64,000 bases of DNA from Zhengitettix transpicula (lineage: Eukaryota > Arthropoda > Insecta > Orthoptera > Tetrigidae). Both the position numbers and the translations under genes were made by a program. The stretch spans positions 236,766,101 to 236,830,100 of the forward strand of contig CM073590.1 in NCBI GenBank assembly GCA_037074705.1. Direction: 5' to 3'. Under the pieces are notes generated by a model. It did not search any database and was not told the DNA's origin. It saw only the letters and a list, made by a program, of their open reading frames with translations. Below are positions 12,551 through 24,093 of the stretch, piece by piece. How positions within the stretch are numbered: position 1 is the first letter of the stretch; every line of letters starts with the position of its first letter.

Positions 12551-13250
12551 TTACACCCTATTATAAGATTCACCCCACTGTTTTATTAAATTAAACAATA
12601 CCCTCTACGCCTGTAATATATAACAGTCATTTCGGCCGCAACGTATTTTTTTTTAAATTGGTTGTTTAGTATTGTCTTTAAAAAATTAATGTTAGAATAA
12701 TAATTTAAGTGATTTAGTGGCTTATCAAAAAATAAATAAAATTACAGAGTTAATAAGTAACTGAAAGACTAGGTTAGTAAATTACGTCACGGTGCTTGCG
12801 GTTCTCGTGGATAATTTTGTTTTACGGACTGTGCAGGAAGATGAGTAAATAGTGAGAGATTTTAATAATTTATAATTAAATTTACATTTACGTACTCACT
12901 AATTTTTATAAGATGTAATAACATATGAGCATGAAATTAATTTTCTGTGTTATAAAACATTTAAGATGAATACGAAACCTTCTGGTGTGTTAATTTGACG
13001 AATAAATTATTATTATTTAACGACTTGTTGGTTTTTCCAATTATAGGTTGTAGAATCTTTGGAAGAGGAATTTTTAAGAACCTTTTTAATATACAGACCC
13101 AAGAAAAATGATTTTACGAACAAATTAATTATAGCAGATCTCCTCCGCCTATTCATATGCAAGCAATCCGCTTCTTCACATCGATTTCCATTCAGTGACA
13201 TCGTTAAGATGGACGAATCTACACAAATACCACTACAGAGACATGTAAAA
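12551..13250. other. AT-rich spacer, no gene seen
   Basis: AT-rich sequence with two short antiparallel frames (13013-13201 - and 13059-13259 +) that show no motif. Confidence 0.5.
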
Positions 13251-13390
13251 GGATGTTAGTACGCACAACAGCACAACGAGGGAAAAACTAAATGATTTGA
13301 TTTCAACGACGGGCTAAATTGCCATTTATTCGGCGAGTTAACAGTCTATTATCGTATTTATTATATTACAAAAAATTAAAGAATACTTTT
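13251..13390. repeat. Dispersed block, second copy
   Basis: Partner of the block at 10978-11245, same orientation. It shares GGATGTTAGTACGCACAACA, GAACGAGGG-like sequence, CCATTTATTCGGCGAGTTA and AACAGTCTAT. Confidence 0.6.
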
Positions 13391-13799
13391 TTTATCGCAG
13401 AAAATTTTTTAAATACATAAAATTTAAACAATAATTGAATGTAGCTCAAGGTCATCGTAGTCAAAGGAAGCCGGTTGTTAAATTAATTAATTAGGGATTT
13501 ACCAAGGTTTTGTTTCGAAGCACGAGCTCCAATATGTGTGAATGTCTACCAGAAATATGCAACGGGAAACGCCTCCACAGTAACTTCCACGGAAAAATGA
13601 TAAATATAATTTCAAAATACAACGTTATGTACGTGAGGATATGATGAAGTATATTCTATCTTATCAGAATGTAAGTCAAGTTATATCGAAACTGGGTTGA
13701 TTAAGGACGGTAGACGAAACGAGTTGGTAAAGGACGACGTACAGTACCAGTGATGAAAAGTATTTTTTTTTGTGGGGGCGATATGCTGAAAACGCTTTC

Positions 13800-14215
13800 G
13801 AGAGACCAGCTGGACGTTAGAGGGTGAGACAAGAGTTGTGCGTTGTTTTATCATGGTCTTTGATTCGAAGCTTGCCCTTGGGAGTGCGGAGGAGGACGGC
13901 AGTGCGCTTCTTTGGCGCAAAGAGAGGGTCGCAATGCGCGGATTCGATCGCTGCTGTCTGTGGATGGGCGGAGCGCCACGAGCATCGATCCGGCTACAGC
14001 GGCGTCTGTGCGCGTCGCGACGCCTTCCCGTGCCATCTGCCGGGAAAGCCGGCAACCAGCGACGCTTCCTGCGACGCCCGCGGCGCTGCAGACGCGTCTA
14101 CTGTCGAAGCCGCGACATTGGAACAACAACCGCTGAGGGACAAGACAGCGGACCAGACAACGGTGAACAGTCGAGGAAGGTTGTGGTATTAAAGAAATCG
14201 AAAACACTATGAGCC
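13800..14215. other. GC- and CpG-rich pocket, possible decayed exon
   Basis: This patch is far richer in G, C and CpG than its surroundings and is open in several frames on both strands at once. Those frames include 13824-14192 (+), 13838-14212 (+) and 13851-14336 (-, 161 codons). Multi-frame openness is expected in GC-rich DNA and is not evidence of coding. None of the translations shows a domain I recognise; they are Arg, Ala and Ser rich. It could be an exon, an unmethylated promoter-like island or the remnant of a GC-rich element. Confidence 0.3.
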
Positions 14216-14494
14216 CTCTGGGAATCTCCCTGCAGCTCATGGAGGTTCTTAGCCTGCCAGGTCGAAGTGTCAGGAATCCTATTTCCGTAATAACTTCAAT
14301 AGCACGAGAGAACACGAAGAAAGTAGCTGAAAACAAAAAAGGTACAGGGTCAACCAGAGAGTATCGGGAAAAATTTGTTCATAGTGTGGGAACGACGAAG
14401 GAAAGCAATCAATTACAGAAACTTATAAACATTTCTGCCAATTCATTTTAAAAACAATAAAAAAGAAACATAAGCCAAATACAGACAAAATAAG

Positions 14495-14730
14495 TGATAA
14501 TATAAATACCACACAACGTTTCTCGCTACTTTGTCCCTTTCTTCGGGTGCAGAAACAAGGCAAGAGCCTAGTGAGACACAACGGCACAGTTGAGAAAACT
14601 CAAATACTTTTAAGTTTGATTTTTGTTCTAGGCTGTTGCGTTGTTGATTTTGAAATGAACAAGGTTTCCAGAAACGTTGGGTGGTAACTATATTATCACA
14701 CTTTTGTCGTCATTATTAATTTTCAATCAG
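14495..14730. mobile_element. PLE family 1 inverted pair (foldback)
   Basis: The left half, read on the minus strand, and the right half, read on the plus strand, are the same family-1 block facing outwards. It includes the ATATAAATACCAC.CAACGTTTC end, the hammerhead half and the GAGCCTAG block. In the left arm the core is CCGAAGA (14540-14546 complement) with GAAAC at 14518-14522. In the right arm only GAAAC (14671-14675) with TTTCC survives. The arms are separated by a short AT-rich loop. Confidence 0.65.
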
Positions 14731-14830
14731 ACGTAAAATTTTTCATTTTTAATTTCAAATACGTCACAACTTGAGCAGAGGACAGCACTTGAAGGCTTGA
14801 GAATTTTTTTTTAACGAGACATAATACTGT

Positions 14831-15840
14831 GGCAACACAACTATACACACATACAATCGTATATACTTACCAACCCATCAACCTACTCCAATACAAACGT
14901 CATACCCATCTCCGTGACGCCTACAGCCACAGATCCATAAATTCCACAATACCATCATCAGAAAAGTTTAGTCCGTCTCCCAATATCCCAAAAGTTTTGA
15001 ACGGAAACCTAATTTCAAATATACCTATATTCCCTAAATCGTTTTTAAGACTTTCAATTGTCCAAATTCCTATCACAAAACAACAAATCAGATGAAAATA
15101 GAATTTTTAAGACGAAGTTCAGTATCAAAAAAATATCAACACTTCATCGTCTCTTTGAAAATTAAAAAAAATTGCTAGCAGCCTACGATACAGCCAATTT
15201 ACAAAAATATCAATCAAAAGTTATTTCCAAGGAAACTACCATTTGTCTAGATTATTTCCAGCATTCCAAAAAAACAATTACTAAACAATCATCACTAATT
15301 TCGATCATTTACCCAAAATCCCAAGTCAGATCTATAACGACAAAGAATTCAGGTTGTTATATAACAGTGACGTCATCATCGTTCTGGATCACTGGTTTCC
15401 TTCATGGCCTCGTATGGAACGTAGAACTTTCTACCGTCCTTCCAGACTCGGAAACAATTTTGTTTTTAAAATATAACGTTTTATAACCAAGTAAATAAAT
15501 AACACTTTAATTTGACAACTAATTGAATATTTACTTCTTTCAAATGCAATAATTCAAATTACTTTTAATTTCGGAAATTAATGCGATTAATTATAAGTGA
15601 AACTATACAGCTAATTATTATATTGTTGTAGAATAATATTTGTGAAAGCTATCTTTATATATATTATTTAACAGTAATATTTATGTAACATAAATTGCAT
15701 CAATTAATAAAAGATCCAGCGAGCATAACAGAAACAATTTATAAAAATAAGACATTTGCAGGCTGAATTGTGCCTAACAGACACAGACTTTAGAAAATTC
15801 TCTGAAACTTATTTATTGAAATTTTCAGAACATAATAAAT
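14831..15840. other. AT-rich stretch, no gene recognised
   Basis: Open frames at 14829-15095 and 15172-15486 (+) have compositions expected from AT-rich DNA and no motif. Confidence 0.5.
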
Positions 15841-15869
15841 TACATTCAAACATGATGTAACTGTTGCAC

Positions 15870-15899
15870 CTGAGGATGTTTCAAGTAAAGGAACGAAAC
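15870..15899 (+). ncRNA. Hammerhead-like ribozyme motif, PLE type
   Basis: CTGAGGA (15870-15876) is followed by a hairpin with stem GTTTC/GGAAC (five pairs, one G-T) around an AAGTAAA loop, then GAAAC (15895-15899) and GTTT. All the core blocks are intact. Helix I is not obvious, so self-cleavage is uncertain. It differs in surrounding sequence from families 1 and 2. Confidence 0.6.
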
Positions 15900-16129
15900 G
15901 TTTGGATATATATCATTAAACTGTTTGTGACTTCTCGGCCGATTTATTTATTTATATTGTGTCCTGTTTCAAACTGAATAATATCAGTAAATGCAAAATA
16001 TATGATTGTGTGTGTGTGTGTATAGTTGTGTTGTCACAGTATTATGTCTCATTAAAAAAAAATTATCATGCCTTCCAGTGTCGTCCTCGGCTCGAATTGT
16101 GACGTGTGTGAAATTAAAATGAAAAATTT

Positions 16130-16440
16130 TACGTCTGATTGAAAATTAATAATAAGGGCAAAAAAATTGATAACATAAATACCACCCAACGTTTCCGGAA
16201 ACCTTGTTTATTTTTTCAGGTGCAAAAAAAAGCAACAAAGTAAGAGCCTAGGGAGACACAACTGCACAAGTCAAACTCAAAAGGCTTTTAGATTTCTCAA
16301 CTGACTTACTGACTTGTGTCGCTGTGACTCCCTAGGCTCTTACGTTGTTTCTGCACCTGACGAAAGGGACAAAGAAGCCAGAAACGTTGTGTGGTATTTA
16401 TATTATCACTTATTTTGTCTGTATTTGGGTATCTTTGTTT
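16130..16440. mobile_element. PLE family 1 inverted pair with good right-hand ribozyme
   Basis: Two family-1 blocks face each other. The right arm has CTGACGA (16357-16363), a short stem region and GAAAC (16381-16385), followed by GTTGTGTGGTATTTATATTAT. GCAC before the core can pair with GTGT after it as helix I. The left arm has GAAAC (complement of 16191-16195) but its CTGA half is eroded by an A/T run. Confidence 0.7.
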
Positions 16441-18550
16441 TTATTGTATGAGAAATTAATTGTCTGAAATGTTTATGAGTTTCTGTATTTGCTTTACTTC
16501 CGTTCGTCTTTCCCCACTCTATGAGCTATTTTTTTCCCATACTCTTTGTATTATAGATTTATATTCCGTTACATTCTTTAATAATTACCGCCATACCTAT
16601 ACGAAGAGTTTGGGCGGAATATTCTTCTTCCTCCTTCAGGCTAATCTTCATGACACATTACCCGACACAGTTTCACGAAATCTTTGCATAGAATGTCCCG
16701 GTTTCAATAATTTTCCCTTTTAAAAGTTAAATACGAGAAGTGTCACTTAAGAATTCCAATTAACGATGCCGCAATCTAGTTCTTGCGTATTTTAGTTTCA
16801 ATAACTTTATAAGTGATCTGTTTAATTATAAAGTCCCTTTGAAAGAGATTCGGAGATATGTTATATATATATATTAACTTTGACGACATAGCTCAACTAT
16901 TGAGGAACCCAGCAAGCACGTAATTTATTTTACTTTTCGTCTCATTCGGTATAGTATCATATATCTTATTCTCGCAATGCTCATTCATTCCTTCCCTAAA
17001 CTTAACGCACACTGTTCAGCAAAAGAAGTTTCAAGTCAAAAGATGTGAGGTATATCTCTATTTCTTATAATTTTGTCCTTTTGTGTAGCTTTTTGGTTAC
17101 GCATATATGATCACCATTGACCAATTTTTATAGCAGGTGACAACGACTTAACCACGTGGACTAAACTAATTTAGTGTGAATTCAGTTGTCGCGTGACGTC
17201 ATAAGGTGTGCAACGAATGGAAATATTCTGCAATTAGCATTATTATACTTTCAATTTTTAAACAAATATTATTCGTCATTCGATAAGATTATTCCTGGGT
17301 TTATTTATTTGTTTTGAACACGTCGAAAGTCTCAATTTATATTTCGATATAACATTAGGAAACACAAGGCGTATAACCCAGATGAACAGTTCGTTAATGG
17401 AAAGGTAATGTCTGAATAAATTTCAGAGAAAATTAAATTTAAAACATCCCTAACCCCCCCCCCCCCAAATGACTCAATTAAAGAAGTAATTAGCCGAGAA
17501 AGTGTAAAAGCTTTCCCATTTTTTTTTAAACCAATAAATAATATTTGTCTAAAATTTCACTATTGTCTGTACCTAAGCGACCAAAAATAACGATAAATAA
17601 TTGGGAGACGTACGACTTAACGGGCGTAAAAGGTATTAGACGCAATAAAAGGATGAAATGATAAAGCTGCATAATATGATAAATTAATACCATGACAAAA
17701 TTAATAAAATAACATAAATACGCGGCAAATTTAATTTTTTTAAATAAATTAAACGTCCCGCCATTGCTTTATAATTCCACTGTGATATAATTATGTGATG
17801 AAGATTCCGTATGGTATTTAGGAGGTCGCATAACAGAGGGTTTAATTGAAATTAAAAAATATTTGTACTGTCACGATACAACTGGAACATAATTTAAAAT
17901 TTCGTAAAAAATACGTATTGTGTATTCGATGCATTTTATCGGCCTAAAACAGTAAAGGTCCACAGACAGTGATAAATAGAAAGAAAATTTTTAGTTGGAC
18001 ATTGAAGTTGAATACTAAATTGAGTTAATTGTTGATTAAAAATGATAAAACTACGAACTGATGTAAGGAATATTCAGATTTAACACACCAGCCAGTAAAC
18101 TAACGTAACTCTTCCCTAAAGGAAAACTTTTCCCTATTTCTTTTTTGAAAAATATATCTCAATACATCCTTTTCAAATGTTCTGTGTCCGATTGGCAATT
18201 TTATTTGTTCACTGTCGGGTTTCCTGGGTGCCGTTCACGAGCTTATTGGCGAGGAAGGTCTGGGCTGGACTCCTGCAGTGACGCAGTTGTGTCGCAATGC
18301 GCCCTCCAGGTCTGACGTCATCACCGACGCCTAGCAGTTGAGCGTCTCGCCGCTAGATGGCATCAACGCCGACGATTTCGAGTCCGGGGCGACGGAGGCA
18401 GTCATGAATGGACGCTTCAAGTAAGGACAGTAAAAAAAATCCACTCACGGCTATGTAGAGTGGGGGTGACAATTTTAATATCACTCTTAATTCTAATGTA
18501 ACGAACGTACAGGTGTTGCAACTACAGAAAAGAATAACTAACATAGATCT
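16441..18550. other. AT-rich stretch with a C13 run
   Basis: No gene recognised. A 13-base C homopolymer lies at 17454-17466. The patch 18230-18420 is less AT-rich and includes a TGACGTCA at 18314, but its short frames show no family signature. Confidence 0.5.
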
Positions 18551-18555
18551 TCCCA

Positions 18556-19053
18556 GAGAGCTCTGGAGGAGGCTACCTTTGGGGATGCCTTCACATCTCT
18601 CTGGTTTTTTAAATTAAGGTTCCCACATGCCGAGGCACCTCGGCCTGTTTCGAAAGGTGTATGTTCCGGGGTCGCAGACCTGGGGCATACAGTAAGAGTT
18701 GTCCGCTATTCTCATTGGAATAGTCGGCCAGCTGGCTCCTAAATTGGTCAAGGCAAGGAGAAGGGAATGCTGTGTCCACACATAAAACCCACTTTCCGTC
18801 ATCGGAAGGGCGTGGGACAAGTACCAAATGCCCGACCTACCTGATGCAGGTTTTTCTAGGGTTTTCCCTACATCACTTTGAGGCAAATTGCCGGGTAGGA
18901 TCCTTAAATCAGAGCCCGAGGGTCCTAGTTAACCCTTTGCTACCTTCCTCTAACCTTCCGCATACCCCCTTTCACTCCCTTTCCTATGCTATAAGAGGGG
19001 AGTTGCCACTATGTCGATTACCCTATACATAGCCTGTCCATACCTAAAAAAAA
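18556..19053 (+). mobile_element. Poly(A)-tailed short retroposon, copy 2
   Basis: A near-complete copy in plus orientation from GGAGGCTACCTTTGGGGATG to CCATACCT followed by eight A (19046-19053). It shares the CATGCCGAGGCACCTCGGCC, TGCCCGACCTACCTGATGCA and GGGTAGGATCCTTAAA blocks with the other copies. Frames on the opposite strand (18609-18886) are shadows of the repeat. Confidence 0.8.
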
Positions 19054-19215
19054 TCTGGATTATCTAAATGTGACATTTTAAACACCAAAATGAGTGACAG
19101 GAAGAATTTTTAAGATATAGTAGAACAATGATAACTAAAAGATTCATCTGCTCAGTCTGTATCAAATTATTTTCATTCAGGTTTGAGAAACCTGGTCCAG
19201 AGAAACGTTTTCATG

Positions 19216-19219
<4 letters not shown>

Positions 19220-19256
<37 letters not shown>
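19220..19256. repeat. (AT)n microsatellite
   Basis: About 18 TA units, uninterrupted. Confidence 0.9.
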
Positions 19257-19257
<1 letters not shown>

Positions 19258-19678
19258 TGAAAATATTTTTCCGAAGAAACTGTTAAAATTAGAACAATAA
19301 ATAATCTAGTACGTACAGGATAAAATTCTATGAACGCTTCCTACGTTTTTATTTCCGTTTCATGTTGGAGTAATTTAAAAATATTCTACACTGTATTTCG
19401 TAACTCATTTATCATAACTTATCATACTACATTCTTTATATTTCAAAATCATCAATTAAAGTTTCGGATTTTACGTCAACGTCCATCGAAGAGTTTTATT
19501 TAACAACCACCATATATAAAAAAAATAATACGTCACGTAATTAATTATTATTTAAGATATTCGTATTGAATTGTTGTACCATGATTTTTCTACGAAAAAA
19601 CTGGCTATCGAGAATTACAATAAAATAAATTAAATTGAATATCCACGTCACCATCTTCAATCACGTTTATTAATCAAT

Positions 19679-19704
19679 CTGATAAGGTAGACAGTTATCG
19701 AAAC
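19679..19704 (+). ncRNA. Possible hammerhead-like motif
   Basis: CTGATAA (19679-19685), a short segment closing on TTATC, then GAAAC (19700-19704) followed by GTTTGT. The sixth and seventh core positions deviate (AA rather than GA), so it is a decayed or chance match. Confidence 0.3.
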
Positions 19705-19710
19705 GTTTGT

Positions 19711-20022
19711 ATGTTTTCAAGGAACTTATCCGGTTTTGGATCCGGAGAGTATTTTATCCATTATGTACATATAAATGTTTTGTGTATCAAATTCCTTGCT
19801 ATGCTGCTTCACAATATAAGTAACAAAAGTGGGCAAGTAGTAGAAAAATTTTATAAGAAAATAGAGGGTTTGGGAAACAGAAGAAAAAGTAAATGTAATA
19901 AATTAGTGGTATGGAGTATTAAATATTTCGCGCTCTCTCTACTATCTTTCAAAAACCTTCAACGTCAATATTCCATGAATTTTCCAATTGTCCATTTAAA
20001 TGACATGAAAATGTCGGTATGA
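19711..20022 (+). other. Unidentified 103-codon open frame
   Basis: It starts shortly after the ribozyme-like motif at 19679. The translation is hydrophobic and basic with no motif I recognise, and there is no intron signal or supporting neighbour. It is more likely a chance frame or a PLE leader remnant than a gene. Confidence 0.15.
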
Positions 20023-20331
20023 ATTATTAATCATATTTTCTAATGATCTCGTTCACAGATCTGTGACGTTTCTAACCACGCCTTAACGTCATCTACAATT
20101 TTTTTTAACACGTGTAGCTGTGAAAATATCTTCAAGTGTCATGGACGGTTTTCTTCATAAATAAATTACTTTCATTATATATATTGAATATTTTACGTAA
20201 AATTTTGAAATAACTGACATTCATTACACTCTAAAATAAATTAATACCCTTTTGATACTTTTACTTCCGTTACTTTACAACCTTCCTGTAGGTGTTTGTC
20301 ACAAAATGTTGCTTAAAATGTAAGAAATTAG

Positions 20332-20480
20332 ATAGCCCGGGGGCCCTAGTTAACCCTTGGCTACCTTCCTCTACCCTTCCGCATCCCCCCTTTCAAATCC
20401 CTTCCTATGCTATTAAAGGGGAGTTGCCCTAAGTGGATTACCCTCATGTAGCCTATTGCCCTAAAAAAAAAAAAAAAAAA
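20332..20480 (+). mobile_element. Short retroposon, 3' fragment (copy 3)
   Basis: Only the last 130 bp of the family are present, from AGCCCGGGGGCCCTAGTTAA to GCCTATTGCCCT, ending in an 18-base A run (20463-20480). A 5' truncation with an intact poly(A) tail is the usual outcome of target-primed reverse transcription. Confidence 0.85.
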
Positions 20481-20943
20481 TGGACGACCAAAACAGTTGT
20501 CTCATCAATGGCGATTAAATGTTATGGAACTATTTTTTCCTATTTAGTTATTTTCAATTAAGTATTCTTCTTCATTATATTATTTTCTCAGTTTCATTTT
20601 TTTAAATTCATAAATTTAGTCCATGATTTTTAATAATATTCCCCTCCCCCACCCAAAAAAAACCTGATATTAATGTGATATTAGTATCATTTCCAAATAT
20701 TTATACTATATATAAATTTAGTATTTTATTTTACACTTCATCTGAAGTTACCTCGTCACTAGTCAACCTAGAGAGAGTTTTCCTGTAACCAAAAGTAATA
20801 GTGACGGTAAAAACAGTGAATTTGTTGTTGTGCTTGTGTGAATAATAAGAGCAGCTATGTATTAAATAAAAAAAGTGAAGGAAATGTTAACTGAGCCTCA
20901 AGTATAAAACCGTGGTATTTATTTTAAACACGAGGAAAATTGT

Positions 20944-21017
20944 CGACCGGACCGGGAATCTAACCCAGGAACTGACGCTTACAGGGCGGACGCTCTAACC
21001 ACTAAACTATCCCCGTT
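20944..21017 (-). pseudogene. tRNA-like module (Thr-TGT-like), degenerate
   Basis: On the minus strand there is an A-box-like TAGTTTAGTGGTTAGAGCG, an anticodon-loop-like CTGTAAG and a B-box-like GGGTTAGATTCCC in tRNA order and spacing. The acceptor strands do not pair well (three of seven). This is probably a tRNA-derived retroposon or pseudogene, not a working tRNA. It faces a second tRNA-like module 70 bp to the right. Confidence 0.5.
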
Positions 21018-21085
21018 AACTCCCGATCAGGAGCATAATTCCTCCATAAACGTAAATTCAAGTCACCTACACTGAACTTAGAGTC

Positions 21086-21154
21086 GACAGGAATAGCTAA
21101 GTGACTAGACCGTCTATCCGGTGAGAGGTTCTGGGTTCGATTCCCGGTCCTGTC
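21086..21154 (+). pseudogene. tRNA-like module with perfect acceptor stem
   Basis: GACAGGA (21086-21092) and TCCTGTC (21148-21154) form a perfect 7-bp acceptor stem. TAGCTAAGTGACTAGACCG resembles an A box. CTGGG-TTCGATT-CCCGG is a full T arm with B box. The whole is 69 nt, slightly short, and the anticodon arm does not close, so it is a tRNA-like element and not a confident tRNA. Its 3' flank (GTCGACATTTTTCCACGCG) is an inverted match to the flank of the minus-strand module, so the two are arms of one inverted repeat. Confidence 0.5.
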
Positions 21155-21307
21155 GACATTTTTCCACGCGCTTAAAGTAAAAATTTGATTTGAAAATTTT
21201 TAATGTTTTCCATGTTAAAGAACCGGTTTTTCCCCCTTCGTGTTATGTACTAATCAATTTCTCCAATATATTTATTTAATTTAATGAATTTACCCATTCA
21301 GAGTTAA

Positions 21308-21716
21308 TTTTTTTTAGGGCAACAGGCTACATGAGGGTGATCCACATCGGGCAACTCCCCTTTAATAGCATAGGAAGGGATTTGAAAGGGGGAATGCGGA
21401 AGGGTAGAGGAAGGAAGCCAAGGGTTAACTAGGACCCCGGGCTATGGTTTAAGGATCCTACCCGGCATTCGCTTAAAGAAAAATGCAGGGAAAACCCTAG
21501 AAAAACCTGCATCAGGTAGGTCGGGCATTGGGTACTTGTCCCACGCCCTTCCGATAGCGGGAGAGGAGTTTGCTGTGGGGACGCAGCATTCTCTTCTCCG
21601 TGCCTCGACCAGTTTAGGAGGCAGTTGGCCGACTATTCCGATGGGAATAGCGGACAACTCTTACCGTATGCCCCAGGTCTGCGACCCCGGAACATACACC
21701 TCTCAAAACAGGCCGA
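21308..21716 (-). mobile_element. Poly(A)-tailed short retroposon, copy 4
   Basis: Minus-strand copy with its A tail at 21308-21315. The frame at 21442-21657 (-) translates MSAIPIGIVGQLPPKL and similar frames occur in copies 5 and 6. Since the DNA is itself a repeat, this is weak evidence of coding. Confidence 0.8.
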
Positions 21717-21739
21717 AAATAACTAGATGAAATAACCAA

Positions 21740-21935
21740 AGCAGACAAAATTAAGTTATGATATAAATACTACTGAACAATTTTTTTTGGGATCATTATT
21801 CCGTTCGTAAAGTAATTTTGGTGAGTTCGTCAACTTTGAGTGGTTGTGTCGCTCCTGGCTCTCGAGTTTTTTCCGGTCACCTGATGAAAGGTTGTGTGGT
21901 ATTTATACTATCACTTATTTTTGTCTTTACTTACT
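21740..21935. mobile_element. PLE family 1 inverted pair, ribozyme deleted
   Basis: The right arm has GCTCCTGGCTC, CACCTGATGAAAG (CTGATGA at 21881-21887) joined directly to GTTGTGTGGTATTTATA. The second half of stem II and GAAAC are lost by a short deletion. The left arm is a degenerate inverse of the same tail. Confidence 0.6.
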
Positions 21936-22120
21936 TATTTTTTACATATTATTTATTGTTAATTTTCTTGTACAAGTGTTTTCTTTTTACTTTTATGCGT
22001 ATGTTATTTTTTTTTCTTTATTTGAGTATATTTTCAGGTTATGTTTTTTTATCTATGTAATTATATTACGTCAATCGAGGATCAATGCTCAACATATGAC
22101 GTGTGTTTTTAACACAGCGT

Positions 22121-22350
22121 AAATCAAAGATATCAAAGGATTTCTTTATCGCTGCCGATATTAAAGTACGAAAGTGCTTAATATTAATTTCTATATTATA
22201 TTATAAACTTAATGATTTACTTAATACGTGACGTTAAAAACATCGGTCATGTATTAAGTAAATAATTAATTTTATAATATGATATAGGCATTAATATTAA
22301 GCACTTTCGTACTTTAATGTCAGCAGCGATATGGAATATCTTTGATTTCC
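22121..22350. mobile_element. Long palindrome, MITE-like (about 105-bp arms)
   Basis: AAATCAAAGATAT near 22121 is mirrored by ATATCTTTGATTTCC near 22338-22350. The arms share TTAAAGTACGAAAGTGCTTA and ATTTACTTAATAC with few differences, and the spacer is only about 20 bp around ACGTTAAAAACATCGG. There is no coding capacity. This could be a foldback MITE or a cruciform-forming inverted repeat. Confidence 0.8.
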
Positions 22351-24090
22351 GTTGTGGTTGTTTATCAACGCTGCAGGATTCGATAATCACGTATGAGAAG
22401 AAAAAAGAATATAAATTGAATACGAATTCTAGAGATTAGTTCAATACACTTATATTTCTTAATAACTACATTACTATATATTATTAAACATTCAAAACGT
22501 TGAAAAACTCAAAAAGAAAATTATTTTTATATTTTTTAGTTTTTAAAAAATTAATTTAAATAATATATTATTCTTGTTTATGCATGTAATGTGGTATGGA
22601 GATGTATGAGTACATGGAAGTCAGCGTATGTCGAATCCAAATACAAACAGGTCTTCAGTAAACACGTCACTGCCCCGTGACGTCATCACTTCTTGACTAT
22701 AGAAGAGTGTCATACACCAAATCAAACCTCAGACTCAGTATTTTATTTTTTTCTTCGCAAAGAGACATTTTAAGTGTGTAAATCCCAAGCTCTTCAGGGT
22801 GAAGACTGAAATGTTGGATTAAAAATATGCGATATAATAGTTGTGTAAATATTTTGATGTCTAAAATTGGACCTTTAATATACTGGTTCAGTAACATAAG
22901 CTTCATTGTGCGAAGAGGTTTTAATATATTTCTTATCTGGGAACTTTAATGGTAAATTTGTCCCAAAATGAACAAATCGAAAATTAAACCTTTCTGTACT
23001 TATTATTTTATTTTGATAGCTAACATCTGTAATTTTTGTGTGTGTGTGTCACCTTTCGTCCTCAGTGATGTATTTTCATAGTTGTGTATTCTTCTTTGAC
23101 ATAGTTTTCTAATTAAAAATTCATATGAAGTTATTTTAAGATATATTTTATAGTTCATTTTATTATCTGTACGTCGTCTTGGTGAAAAATCGTATTTAAG
23201 TACAATACTGGAATAAGTCTTAATTACGCGGAGGATGCCTCAGGATTAAGGTTGTCATTTAGAAATAATAAAACAATTTTTGAATAATTTCTTAGAAACG
23301 TTATTGTGAAGGCTAAGATATAAATCGTCTGCCTTATTTAGGAACCTGAATATTTCATCTGCAATTTTTCACAAAAATTTTCACCGAATCGTGATAAAGG
23401 ATTATGAACGCTGAAGAGCGGCCAAGATCGATCGGCCACGGAGCGAATGTGTCCCTCAGGAGCGATCAGTCTTGAAACCGAGATGTTGCTGAGGAGGCTG
23501 ATAGGAAGCACTTTTCTGGACAAGGACATACCTTTCTTAAAGGGCAATGCCAAACGAAACTTGGCACCGGAACAGAGGTAACTCTGTAATGCACCCCGAT
23601 GCCAAATATTTTGGCAGTCGTCCACAAGGGCAAAAGCATGTGACCGCGAATACACTCATATTCAAAGCGATCAAAAGGAGGACAGAAAGGTGGAGGTCAC
23701 GAAGCGCCGAGCCGAGATACGCAATTAAAGGCGGGTGACGGAAGAAGCGGAGTGTGTGAGCACGAAACATTTGTCAGATGTAACAATAATACAGTCTCTG
23801 AATTTTTCTGAATGAGGAAAATTGATATTCACTGAGTGTAGAATTTCAAAATACAGGAATTGAATTAAAAAAAAGCATTATAAAGGCAAAAGCCAATAAG
23901 TCACAAAACCTGAATTTATTTAGTCACTTAAAGTGGTAATTTTTTAAATTTTAATACTTAAAAACAAATCTCAACCTTTTATCCCCTTACAACAACGCTT
24001 ACCAATTTTTATAAATTGTAGTTAACTATATCTAAACATTCTGGCAGCCGAAAATAGTGGTTATTTCATAATTTGGTTACTTTCCTTCTT
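22351..24090. other. Unassigned stretch with a moderately GC-rich patch
   Basis: Mostly AT-rich. The patch 23400-23770 is more GC-rich and carries overlapping frames on both strands (for example 23338-23655 -), none with a recognisable domain. Confidence 0.45.
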
Positions 24091-24093
24091 TTT

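Noticed and set aside
12219..12589. Overlapping frames of 70-105 codons on both strands as genes
   Set aside because: They lie inside a repeat present seven times, are antisense or out of frame with each other, and break in other copies.
13851..14336. 161-codon minus-strand frame as a protein gene
   Set aside because: Three other frames are open over the same GC-rich patch and none shows a domain, so openness follows from composition.
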